A stretch of 9,097 bases of DNA from an uncultured Myxococcales bacterium. GTDB lineage: Bacteria; Myxococcota_A; Polyangia; Polyangiales; Polyangiaceae. A model generated the notes under the pieces. The model was not told where the DNA came from and ran no database searches. It saw only the letters and a list, made by a program, of their open reading frames with translations. The stretch's first letter is position 1. The number at the start of each line of letters is the position of its first letter. The translations under genes were made by a program, and so were the position numbers. Of the stretch, positions 1 through 6,678 are shown piece by piece. The stretch is from assembly GCA_937998045.1 (NCBI GenBank), contig CALKVG010000249.1, positions 1-9,097 on the forward strand, read 5' to 3'.

Positions 1-2
1 CC

Positions 3-1127
3 GCGTGGACTGGGGACCGATCGCCCGCGAGCTTTCCGCCGCGCCCGAGCGAGCAGGCCGCGCATGCAGCCGAGGATCCCGTCTTCCCGGTGGTCCTCGG
101 CCCGAACGACGCCATGCGCGTCATCGCGAGCGCGATCGCATCGCGGACGACGGGGTCCCTCTGCATCGCCGGCGCCGAGGCCGAGCGTCGTGTCGTGCTG
201 CGCGAGGGCGACGTCGTCACCACGGCGTCCACGTCGGAGGAAGAGTCGCTGCTCGCGTTTCTCGGCGTTCGCGGCGACCTCCCGCGCGAGACGGTGCGAC
301 GACTCGGAACGAAGTTCCCGCCCTTCGGTCGCCACGCCGGCGCAGCGCTCGTCGCCAGAGGGTACCTGCGGCAGGACCAGATGTGGCCGACGCTCCGCGC
401 GCACGCCGAGTGGCTCCTCGCCAGGGCGATGCAGGCTCCGAGCGCGCGCCTCGCGGTCGAGCCTCAGCCGCCCGGCAGGCTGGCGGGCGAACCGAGCATG
501 TTCGGCGGCGCTACCGGCGCCGAGGTCTTCGTCGAAATCGTGCGCCGCGTCGTGCCTCAGGCGGAGGCGATCGAGCGGCTCGGCGGGCTGAGCTCGCGGG
601 TCGCCGACGGGTCCGAGGCGCGCCTGCTCGGGGAATGCGCCCTCGGCCCGGTCGAGCTGGACCAGATCCACGCGGCGAAGGGCCGGGCCCTGCGCGAGGT
701 GGTCGAGGGAGCGCCGGAGGCCGATCTCGCCACCGTGCTCTACGCCCTGGTGCAGCTCGGCGTGCTGGAAGTCCTGGTGGCAGGGCGCGCGAGCTCGTCG
801 CCGCCGGAGCACGTGAGTGCCGCGGAGGTCGCCGCCATCGACGCCGAAGCGATCCGGGAGCGCGTGAGGGCGCGCCTTCAGCTGGTCGACGACGGCGACT
901 ACTTCTCGCTGCTCGGCGTTCCGCGCAACGCGACCGGTTACGAGGTGCGTCGCGCGTTCCTCGAGCTGCGCCGCGCGTTCGATCCCGGGCGTGTCCTGAC
1001 GCCGGAGGTCGCCGACCTCGCCGAGGACGTGCGCAAGATCACCGACGTCCTCGAGGAGGCGTACGAGATCCTCAAGGACGCCGCGCGGCGCGAGCGCTAC
1101 CGGCGGGCCATCGAAGCGGTCCCGTAG
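3..1127 (+). CDS. DUF4388 (PATAN) protein with degenerate C-terminal J-domain, 5'-partial
   Basis: The reading frame is open from the first bases of the window to TAG at 1125-1127. No stop and no ribosome binding site precede the first GTG at 90, so the real start probably lies upstream and the gene is cut by the window edge. Numbering from GTG 90 gives 345 residues. Residues about 10-150 resemble DUF4388/PATAN, a domain common in deltaproteobacterial regulatory proteins ('TGSLCIAG', 'VVLREGDVVTTAS', then helices). Residues about 268-342 align with a J-domain (DYFSLLGVPRNAT, EEAYEILKDAARRERY). The diagnostic His-Pro-Asp of the helix II-III loop is replaced by Asp298-Pro-Gly. In DnaJ proteins HPD is needed to stimulate the Hsp70 ATPase, so this copy probably does not act as a co-chaperone by the usual mechanism. 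I infer a regulatory or scaffolding role. No signal peptide or membrane segment is visible in the part present. Confidence 0.75.
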   Translation, partial: AWTGDRSPASFPPRPSEQAAHAAEDPVFPVVLGPNDAMRVIASAIASRTTGSLCIAGAEAERRVVLREGDVVTTASTSEEESLLAFLGVRGDLPRETVRRLGTKFPPFGRHAGAALVARGYLRQDQMWPTLRAHAEWLLARAMQAPSARLAVEPQPPGRLAGEPSMFGGATGAEVFVEIVRRVVPQAEAIERLGGLSSRVADGSEARLLGECALGPVELDQIHAAKGRALREVVEGAPEADLATVLYALVQLGVLEVLVAGRASSSPPEHVSAAEVAAIDAEAIRERVRARLQLVDDGDYFSLLGVPRNATGYEVRRAFLELRRAFDPGRVLTPEVADLAEDVRKITDVLEEAYEILKDAARRERYRRAIEAVP

Positions 1128-1155
1128 TGTTGAGCGCCAAGCGCGAGGCGGGCAG

Positions 1156-1178
1156 CGCATGCACCGCGGTGGAATGCG
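1156..1178. promoter_or_regulatory. dyad-symmetric candidate operator
   Basis: A perfect 10-bp palindrome, CACCGCGGTG (1162-1171), is flanked by the arms CGCAT (1156-1160) and ATGCG (1174-1178), which are complementary to each other. The whole 23-bp dyad lies 168 bp before the ATG of the oxalate decarboxylase gene and 28 bp after the preceding stop. A palindromic core with complementary flanks fits a dimeric regulator site. In DNA this GC-rich, short palindromes also arise by chance, so the call is tentative. Confidence 0.25.
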
Positions 1179-1284
1179 AGCCGGGCGCCAGTCCGACAGT
1201 GCCGTCTTGCGTTGCGGTCCCGAGCGAGGCGCGTCGGTGATGGTGGGGCGTCGGCGTCGCGGTCACGTGCGGACGTCGCGCCGT

Positions 1285-1310
1285 GTTGCGCGTGGAACGA
1301 CGCGCGCAAC
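1285..1310 (+). promoter_or_regulatory. hairpin in the leader of the oxalate decarboxylase gene
   Basis: GTTGCGCG (1285-1292) and CGCGCAAC (1303-1310) are perfect inverted copies. A G-U and a G-C pair extend the stem to 10 bp closing a six-base loop (1295-1300). It ends 35 bp before the start codon and 21 bp before the ribosome binding site. No T-run follows, so it is not a typical intrinsic terminator. It could be an operator, a 5' UTR structure or chance. Confidence 0.3.
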
Positions 1311-1331
1311 GGCTGCGCTGTCGTCTCAGCC

Positions 1332-1336
1332 GGAGG
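1332..1336 (+). promoter_or_regulatory. ribosome binding site of the oxalate decarboxylase gene
   Basis: GGAGG lies nine bases before ATG 1346. This fixes the start at 1346 in preference to upstream GTG codons in the same frame, whose extra residues are Arg-rich and unlike the family. Confidence 0.7.
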
Positions 1337-1345
1337 CAACCATCC

Positions 1346-2507
1346 ATGAGCCAGGAACGCATTCGAGCCGCATCGCAGCCCGTCCAACCGATTCGCAACG
1401 GCCAGGGCGCTTCGATCATCGGCCCCACGAACCCGCAGCGCGAGGCCGAGAACCCGACCATCCTCATCCCGCCGACGACCGACAACGGGACGATGCCGAA
1501 CCTGCGATGGTCGTTCGCCGACAGCCGGATGCGGCTGGAGGAGGGCGGCTGGGCGCGGCAGACGACGGTCCGCGAGCTGCCGATCGCGACCGAGATCGCC
1601 GGCGTCAACATGCGCCTGAAGGCGGGCGCCGTGCGCGAGCTTCACTTCCACAAGGAGGCCGAGTGGGCCTACATGATCAAGGGCGAGGCTCGCGTCACGG
1701 CGGTGGACCACGCGCGGCGCACGTTCGCCGACGACGTCCGTGAGGGGGACTTGTGGTTCTTTCCCAAGGGCGTTCCGCACTCGATCCAGGGGGCGGGCGA
1801 CGACGGGTGCGAGTTCCTCCTCGTCTTCGACGATGGTCACTTCGACGAGAACGGGAACGTTCCTGCTCAGCGACTGGCTGACCCACACGCCCCGGCACGT
1901 GCTCGCGAAGAACTTCGGTGTTCCCGAGAGCGCGTTCGCCAACGTCCCGGACCGGGAGCTCTACATCTTCCAGTCGAACGGGCCGGGCCCGCTCACCGCG
2001 GACCGGCTCCTCGGCACGGGCCTGGTGCCCGACTGGTTCAGCTACCCGCTCCTGGCGCAGACCCCCGTTCGCACCAAGGGCGGCACCATGCGCGTCGCCG
2101 ACTCGAGCAACTTCCGCGCATCGAAGGCGATCGCGGCCGCACTGGTCGAGATCGAACCGGGCGGAATGCGCGAGATCCACTACCACTCGAACGGCGCCGA
2201 GTGGCAGTACTACCTCGGCGGCCAGGGACGCATGACCGTGTACGCCTCGGCGCACAAGGCCGCCACCTTCGACTTCCAGGCGGGTGACGTCGGCTACGTC
2301 CCGGCGCTCATGCCTCACTACGTCGAGAACACCGGCACGACGACACTGAGCTTCCTCGAGACGTTCCGGAGCGACCGCTTCGAGGACATCTCGCTCGCGC
2401 ACTGGCTGGCGCTCACGCCGCACGAGCTCGTGCGCGCGCACATGCACATCGACGAATCGGTCCTGCGCAAGGTCGGGCTGGACAGGAGGCCCATAGTCCC
2501 GGTCTGA
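1346..2507 (+). CDS. oxdC: bicupin oxalate decarboxylase, interrupted by a one-base frameshift
   Basis: Read across one frameshift, this encodes about 386 residues, close to the 385 of Bacillus subtilis OxdC. Family members are Mn-dependent bicupins that split oxalate into formate and CO2 (EC 4.1.1.2). The N-terminal cupin keeps the metal ligands His100, His102, Glu106 (HFHKEAE) and His145 (GVPHS). The C-terminal cupin keeps HYHSNGAE and the later His (MPHYVEN), plus the Glu in FLETF. The lid loop reads DENG-T where B. subtilis has SENST, with the catalytic-lid Glu present (Glu168), which favours decarboxylase over oxidase activity. Frame one covers 1346 to about 1855 and then runs into non-homologous sequence. 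The C-terminal half, from TFLLSDWL onward, lies in the +1 frame and ends at TGA 2505. No signal peptide is visible, so the enzyme is probably cytoplasmic. Family assignment is firm. Whether the gene is broken in the organism or the extra base is a sequence error cannot be decided here. Confidence 0.88.
1853..1858 (+). other. frameshift site (one extra base) in the oxalate decarboxylase gene
   Basis: The codons read GAG AAC GGG and then AAC GTT CCT (N-V-P), leaving the family. Dropping one base, either a G of GGG or an A of AA, gives GAG AAC GGN ACG TTC CTG CTC (E-N-G-T-F-L-L), which matches the family and joins the downstream frame. Both choices give the same protein. The extra base also completes a 10-bp palindrome, GGAACGTTCC (1854-1863). 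Confidence 0.8.
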
Positions 2508-2509
2508 GG

Positions 2510-2536
2510 CGTCGGCGGGTTCACGCCGGCCCGACG
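2510..2536. terminator. possible bidirectional hairpin between convergent genes
   Basis: CGTCGG (2510-2515) pairs with CCGACG (2531-2536), and a second short stem lies inside. The hairpin lies just after the oxalate decarboxylase stop and overlaps the stop codon of the opposing oxidoreductase gene. No T-run follows on either strand. Position between convergent genes is the main support. Confidence 0.3.
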
Positions 2537-4149
2537 ATGCGGCGGAGGGCCGCTTCGTCTCGCCGCTGCATCGCGCTCTCGACCTCGAGCGCCGCTCGAT
2601 CGCGCCCGATCGTCGCGACGGCCAGGGTCACCCCTTTGCGACGGAACGCTACCGCCGCGTCGCGCGCGTCGAGGGTGCCGTCGACGTCGATGCGGTCCCA
2701 GGTCTCGGCGTGCCCGACGTAGTTGATCGTCACGTCGTAGTGCGCGCTCCAGAAGAACGGCACCAGATCGCAGGCTTCCCGGAGACCTAGCACGTTGCGA
2801 GCCGCGATCTGCCCCATGCGTTCGGCGACCACCCAGTGCTCGACCCGGATGTTCTCCCCGCTTCGCGGGTCCGGCCAGCGCGCGACGTCGCCGACCGCCC
2901 AGACGTCCGGAGCGCTCGTGCGCAGGTAGGCGTCGACCACGACCCCGCGATCGACCGCGAGTCCTGCTCGTTCCGCGAGCGAAACCTCCGGCCGGACACC
3001 GACTCCCATGACCACGAGGTCGGCGGGTATGCGGTGGCCGTTCGCCATCTCGACGTTTCCGGGTGCGATCGACTTCGCGGTCGTCCCCAGGTGAAAGACC
3101 ACGCCGTGCCGTTCGTGGATCTTCCGGACGAACCCACCCAGGCTGTCGCCGAGAACGCGGCCGAGCGGGACCGCCTCGGGGGCGATGACGTGCACCTCGA
3201 CGCCGCGTGCGCGCAGGCTCGCCGCGACTTCGAGCCCGATGAAGCCCGCGCCGAGGAGCGCGGCGCATTTCGCCGTCTTCGCGCGGGCAATGATGGCGCG
3301 GCTGTCGGCGAGCGTGCGAAGCGTGAAGACGTGCGGTGCGTCGCCGCCGGGCACCGGGAGGCGTACGGGGTTCGCTCCCGTGGCCAGGACGAGCGCGTCG
3401 AACGCGACGGAGCCTCCGCCGCCGAGCAGGACCCGCTTCTCGGCGAGGCGGAGGTCCACGACGCGCGAGTCGAGCGCCACCTCGATCCGGCGACTCCGGT
3501 AGAAGTCCTCGTCGCGCAGCGGGATCCACTCCTCGGGCGCGTTCCCCGCGAGATAGTCCTTCGACAGATTGGGCCGGTCTACGGGCACCGTACCCTCGGC
3601 GCCGAGGATGGAGATTTTCCCGGTGTGACCCTCGCGCCTCAGCGCTTCGGCGCACGCGTTGCCGGCCGCCCCGGCCCCCACGATGACGATGGACGACCGA
3701 CCGGCTTCGGCCAGGTCTCGACGACGCTCCGGCGCAGCCGGAGCCGTGCCGTCCAAGTTTCGACCACGCTCCGGCGCAGCCGGAGCCGTGCCGTCCGGAG
3801 GCGGCGGTTGCTCGCGCTTGCCGAGGACGAAGAGCCGCCCCCCCCGCGATTCGATGTCGAAACAGGGGACCGGGTTCAGCGCGGGCGCACGCACCGGCTC
3901 GCCCGTGCGAAGCGAAAAGCACGCGTGGTGCCACGGGCAGCGGACCTCGTCGCCCACGACGGCCCCCTCACCGAGCGGCCCGCCGTAGTGCGTGCACGTC
4001 GCCCCCACCGCGAACACCTCCGCGCCGCGTCGCGCGAGCAGCACGGCCTCTCCGCCTGCGTGCCCAACCAGGACACCGCCGTCCGGCACGTCGCCCGCCG
4101 CGACGCCGTTGGACAGATCGGGCCCTACCAGCTTTGCCTCGCCACCCAT
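2521..4149 (-). CDS. Rieske [2Fe-2S]-FAD/NAD(P) oxidoreductase, AIFM3-type
   Basis: This 542-residue protein has an N-terminal Rieske domain (about 5-110) fused to a pyridine-nucleotide-disulfide reductase fold (about 151-440) and a reductase C-terminal domain. Rieske ligands are C52-x-H54 and C71-x-x-H74, 16 residues apart. The FAD motif is GAGAAG (158-163), the NAD(P) motif is GAGFIG (300-305), and the second FAD-contacting motif is AVGD (418-421). HW (438-439) and PFFWSAHYD (464-472) are typical of AIF-like and ferredoxin-reductase-like members. It likely oxidises NAD(P)H through FAD and passes electrons to the Rieske cluster or a partner, which I cannot name. Between the Rieske and FAD domains, residues 119-146 are two 14-residue tandem repeats (DGTAPAAPERGRNL and DGTAPAAPERRRDL) encoded by a duplicated palindromic DNA repeat. 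The start at 4149 is preceded by AGGA four bases upstream. It is the last gene of a probable three-gene unit, 24 bp after the Clp gene. No signal peptide is visible. Confidence 0.85.
   Translation of the reverse strand: MGGEAKLVGPDLSNGVAAGDVPDGGVLVGHAGGEAVLLARRGAEVFAVGATCTHYGGPLGEGAVVGDEVRCPWHHACFSLRTGEPVRAPALNPVPCFDIESRGGRLFVLGKREQPPPPDGTAPAAPERGRNLDGTAPAAPERRRDLAEAGRSSIVIVGAGAAGNACAEALRREGHTGKISILGAEGTVPVDRPNLSKDYLAGNAPEEWIPLRDEDFYRSRRIEVALDSRVVDLRLAEKRVLLGGGGSVAFDALVLATGANPVRLPVPGGDAPHVFTLRTLADSRAIIARAKTAKCAALLGAGFIGLEVAASLRARGVEVHVIAPEAVPLGRVLGDSLGGFVRKIHERHGVVFHLGTTAKSIAPGNVEMANGHRIPADLVVMGVGVRPEVSLAERAGLAVDRGVVVDAYLRTSAPDVWAVGDVARWPDPRSGENIRVEHWVVAERMGQIAARNVLGLREACDLVPFFWSAHYDVTINYVGHAETWDRIDVDGTLDARDAAVAFRRKGVTLAVATIGRDRAALEVESAMQRRDEAALRRIVGPA
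3711..3743 (+). repeat. palindromic dispersed repeat, copy 1
   Basis: This 33-bp element starts CCAGGTCTCGAC and ends in a perfect inverted repeat, CTCCGGC-GCA-GCCGGAG. It matches the reverse complement of 6115-6147 at 30 of 33 positions and overlaps the first unit of a 42-bp tandem duplication. It lies antisense within the Rieske oxidoreductase gene, coding for linker residues about 136-147. Confidence 0.8.
3713..3796 (+). repeat. tandem duplication of a 42-bp unit in the Rieske-FAD linker
   Basis: Units 3713-3754 and 3755-3796 are identical at 39 of 42 positions, differing at unit positions 2, 5 and 11. The length is a multiple of three, so each unit encodes 14 residues and the frame of the oxidoreductase is kept. 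Each unit contains the inverted repeat CTCCGGC-GCA-GCCGGAG. Confidence 0.9.
3753..3785 (+). repeat. palindromic dispersed repeat, copy 2
   Basis: This is the second tandem copy, starting CCAAGTTTCGACC. It carries the same CTCCGGC-GCA-GCCGGAG core and shares GACCACG with the distant copy at 6115-6147 (29 of 33 positions identical). It codes for linker residues about 122-133 of the oxidoreductase, in antisense orientation. Confidence 0.8.
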
Positions 4150-4153
4150 GATT

Positions 4154-4157
4154 TCCT
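4154..4157 (-). promoter_or_regulatory. ribosome binding site of the Rieske oxidoreductase gene
   Basis: On the - strand AGGA lies four bases before the ATG at 4149. Spacing is a little short but acceptable. The site falls in the 24-bp gap after the Clp stop codon, which supports co-transcription. Confidence 0.5.
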
Positions 4158-4173
4158 GACGGGCGACTCTATA

Positions 4174-6636
4174 TCAGGCGGTAGCGCGCGTCCCTCGCGG
4201 CCGCACGGCGTCTACGATCACCCTGCCGGCCTCGACCTCGACCATGGCCACGTCGCCCGGCTGAAGCTCTCCGCGCAGCACCATCTCGGCGATGGGCGCC
4301 TCGACGAGGCGCGCGATGGCCCTCCTCATCGGGCGAGCGCCGAGCTCGGCGTCGTACCCGCCCGCCGCGAGCAGCGCTTCGATCGCTGCCTCGCCGACGT
4401 CGAGGCGGACGCCGCGCGCAGCTTCGAGCTCGTCTCCCAGCGCGCGCAGCATGCGGCGCGCCACCTCCGCGACCTCGGCGCGCTCGAGCGGCGCGAACGC
4501 CAAAACCTCGTCGATGCGGTTGTACAGCTCCGGCGGGAGCCCAGTCCGCGCCGAGGCGCACATCGCTTCCTCGTACGCCCGCGTGTCTCGCGACTCGGTC
4601 GCCCCGAAGCCGATGCGCGCGCGCGACGCCGGCCGTGCGACGTCGGCGCCCAGGTTGGACGTCATGACGACCACCACGTTCGTGAAGTCGATCGTGCGTC
4701 CCCGCCCGTCGGTCATCCGCCCTTCGTCGAAGACCTGGAGGAAAGCCTCGAGGACGTCGCGATGGGCCTTCTCGATCTCGTCCAGGAGGAGCACCTGATA
4801 GGGCCGCTTGCGCACGGCCTCCGTCAGCTGCCCACCGGCCTCGTGTCCCACGTACCCGGGCGGCGCCCCCACCAGGCGGGCGATCGCGTGCGACTCGGCG
4901 TACTCGCTCAAGTCGAGGCGCGTCATCGCGTGCGGCGAATGGAAGAGGCACTCGGCGATCGCCTTCGCGGTCTCCGTCTTGCCCACGCCGGTCGGTCCGA
5001 GCAGGAGAAACGACCCGATCGGCCGGCGCGATCGGAAGCCGCTCGCGTTGCGGCGCAGAACGCGCGCGACGCGCGCCAGCGCCTCCGTGTGTCCGACGAC
5101 GCGCTCGCCGAGCAGCTGCTCGAGCCGCAGCATCCGCGCCGCGTCCGTCTCGAGAAGCCGCTCCATCGGGACGCCCGCCGCTTCGCTCACCACCTCGGCG
5201 ACCTGCTGCCTTCCCACTTCGTCGCCGCCGCGGCGCCGCACGCGCGCGCCCGCCAGGTCGAGCACGCTGACCGCCTTGTCGGGTAGCGCACGGTCGGGCA
5301 CGTAGCGGGCACTCCAGGCCACCGCCGCGGCGATCGCCTCCGGTGCGAACCTGACCCCATGGTGTTTCTCGAACGCGGGCGCCACGCGCTCGAGCGCGAG
5401 GACCGCTTCGTCCGGCGCCAGCTCGGCCACTTCGATCGCCGTCATACGTCGCGCCAGCGTTGCATCCGCCGCGACGACCCGCTTGTAGTCCTCCGGCGTC
5501 GTCGCTCCGATGAGCGCGATCTCGCCGCGCGCGAGGCCGATCTTCAGCTCCGCACCGATTTCGTCGTCGCCCGTGAGCATCTCGCTCAGCTCGTCGAAGA
5601 ACAATACGACGCGACCCTCGCTCGACGCGGCCTCCGCCTTGATCTGGACCATGCGCTCGGCGAGCGCGCCGCGAACACCGGTCCCTGCGAGCAGGGACGA
5701 CGCATCGATCTCCACGAGGATGCGGTCGTCCAGCGTGGCCACATCGCGCCCCTCGGCGATGCGTTGCGCGAGCCCGCGGACGACGCTCGTCTTGCCGACG
5801 CCCGCCGGTCCGATGAGGCACGGGCAGTTCGCCTGGCGTTTGGCCAGGACGTCGAGCGCCCGGTCGATCTCGGCGTCGCGTCCGAAAACCGGGTCGAGCT
5901 CGCTTCGAGCGGCCGCCAGCGTGAGGTTTCGCCCCAGCGAGCCGAGCACCGGGAACTTCTTCGGGTCGAGATCGAAGCGCGATTGCGGTGGGGGCGAGGG
6001 TGCTTGACGCCGCTTCGCGCGAGGCCCCGGAGAGGACACGGGCGATGCGGTCGGCGCCGGCGCTGGCGCGGCAGGCGGAGCCGCGTGCTGCGGCCTGAGT
6101 GCCGGCTGCGAGCTCTCCGGCTTAGCCGGAGCGTGGTCGAGACCTGGGACAGGACGGACGACCCCGGAGACCTGCTTTATCCCGGACGATCGAGGCAGCG
6201 TCAGCTGGGTGGCGGAGGGAGTCCGGCGGACGCCGATGATGCCCATCGCCACCTGCATCGCGGCGGTCCGAAGCTTGGAGACGTCCGAACCACATTGGGC
6301 GATCGCGCGGTACGCGGCCGTCGTGCGCTCCTGGCAGAGGGCGAAGAGCAGGTGCACCGCGTTGGGTTCGCGGGAGGGTGACCTGGCCGCGAGCTCCCGG
6401 GCCCGTTGCATCGCCCGCGTCACGGCGTCGCTGTGATCGTCGGTGAGAACGCGCGCCGCCTTGAGCAGGACGTCGGCGTCGAGGCGGCGCTCGCGAAGGA
6501 GGTCCGATGCTCCTCCCGGGCGCGCCGCGATCGCCGCGAGCAAGTGTCCCGTCGTCGGCCGCTCGCTTCGCCCCTTGGCGAGGTCTTCCGCCAGCTTCCG
6601 GAGGGCGGCCAGATCGCTCTCCTGCGTACCGGTCAT
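4174..6636 (-). CDS. ClpA/ClpC-type AAA+ unfoldase with Pro/Ala-rich linker
   Basis: This 820-residue Hsp100 ATPase has a two-repeat Clp N domain (about 5-135), a disordered Pro/Ala-rich linker (about 155-220) and two AAA+ modules. Module 1 has Walker A GPAGVGKT (276-283), Walker B with D348-E349, IGATT (376-380) and ARR (395-397). Module 2 has Walker A GPTGVGKT (547-554), Walker B LLLDE (D619-E620), pore loop GYVG (594-597) and GAR sensor (766-768). There is no room between modules for the coiled-coil M domain of ClpB, so it resembles ClpA or ClpC. IGF (675-677) aligns with the VGF ClpP-docking loop of ClpC, so I infer it feeds substrates to ClpP in the cytoplasm. The first pore loop reads GTGVRG where the family has GTKYRG, so its aromatic residue is missing. 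No clear ribosome binding site precedes ATG 6636. It lies between rsmG (42 bp upstream) and the Rieske oxidoreductase gene (24 bp downstream). The linker carries one copy of the palindromic repeat. Confidence 0.88.
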   Translation of the reverse strand: MTGTQESDLAALRKLAEDLAKGRSERPTTGHLLAAIAARPGGASDLLRERRLDADVLLKAARVLTDDHSDAVTRAMQRARELAARSPSREPNAVHLLFALCQERTTAAYRAIAQCGSDVSKLRTAAMQVAMGIIGVRRTPSATQLTLPRSSGIKQVSGVVRPVPGLDHAPAKPESSQPALRPQHAAPPAAPAPAPTASPVSSPGPRAKRRQAPSPPPQSRFDLDPKKFPVLGSLGRNLTLAAARSELDPVFGRDAEIDRALDVLAKRQANCPCLIGPAGVGKTSVVRGLAQRIAEGRDVATLDDRILVEIDASSLLAGTGVRGALAERMVQIKAEAASSEGRVVLFFDELSEMLTGDDEIGAELKIGLARGEIALIGATTPEDYKRVVAADATLARRMTAIEVAELAPDEAVLALERVAPAFEKHHGVRFAPEAIAAAVAWSARYVPDRALPDKAVSVLDLAGARVRRRGGDEVGRQQVAEVVSEAAGVPMERLLETDAARMLRLEQLLGERVVGHTEALARVARVLRRNASGFRSRRPIGSFLLLGPTGVGKTETAKAIAECLFHSPHAMTRLDLSEYAESHAIARLVGAPPGYVGHEAGGQLTEAVRKRPYQVLLLDEIEKAHRDVLEAFLQVFDEGRMTDGRGRTIDFTNVVVVMTSNLGADVARPASRARIGFGATESRDTRAYEEAMCASARTGLPPELYNRIDEVLAFAPLERAEVAEVARRMLRALGDELEAARGVRLDVGEAAIEALLAAGGYDAELGARPMRRAIARLVEAPIAEMVLRGELQPGDVAMVEVEAGRVIVDAVRPRGTRATA
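6115..6147 (-). repeat. palindromic dispersed repeat, copy 3 (inverted relative to copies 1 and 2)
   Basis: Read on the - strand it begins CCAGGTCTCGACCACG and ends in the perfect inverted repeat CTCCGGC-TAA-GCCGGAG. It is about 2.4 kb from copies 1 and 2 and lies in sense orientation in the Clp gene. There it encodes linker residues about 164-174 (PGLDHAPAKPE). The match ends sharply at both edges, which suggests a discrete element and not general similarity. Confidence 0.8.
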
Positions 6637-6678
6637 CCAAGACCAGCTCGCATGGCCCGTGCGGGTGGGCCAAGAAAG
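6637..6678 (-). other. rsmG-clp gap with short hairpin
   Basis: This 42-bp gap holds the inverted repeat TGGCCC (6653-6658) and GGGCCA (6667-6672), with an eight-base spacer. No T-run follows it, and no clear ribosome binding site is seen before the Clp start. It could be an attenuator, a processing site or chance. Confidence 0.25.

Larger units (their letters stand above)
1128..1345. other. intergenic region upstream of the oxalate decarboxylase gene
   Basis: This 218-bp stretch holds no convincing gene. Open frames crossing it are shadows, rich in Arg and without family resemblance. It contains two dyad-symmetric segments, listed separately (1156-1178 and 1285-1310). I see no good sigma-70 -35/-10 pair and no U-tract terminator for the upstream gene. 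A promoter and regulatory site for the oxalate decarboxylase gene most likely lie here, judged only from position. Confidence 0.5.

Noticed and set aside
1159..1743. Possible small gene in the gap before the oxalate decarboxylase gene
   Set aside because: The Arg-rich product has no ribosome binding site and mostly overlaps the N-terminal cupin coding region in another frame.
1853..1858. Programmed ribosomal frameshift in the oxalate decarboxylase gene
   Set aside because: There is no recognisable slippery heptamer with a downstream pseudoknot, and no known precedent in this family. A sequence error or simple mutation explains it better.
3713..3796. CRISPR-like repeats
   Set aside because: There are only two direct copies with no spacer of distinct sequence between them, inside a coding linker, and no cas genes are present.
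2318..3934. 538-codon - strand frame overlapping the oxidoreductase gene
   Set aside because: It is a frame-shifted shadow, Arg- and Gly-rich, with none of the motifs seen in the real frame.
2836..5286. 816-codon + strand open frame
   Set aside because: It lies antisense to the Rieske oxidoreductase and Clp genes, both with complete motif sets. Long antisense frames are expected in very GC-rich DNA.
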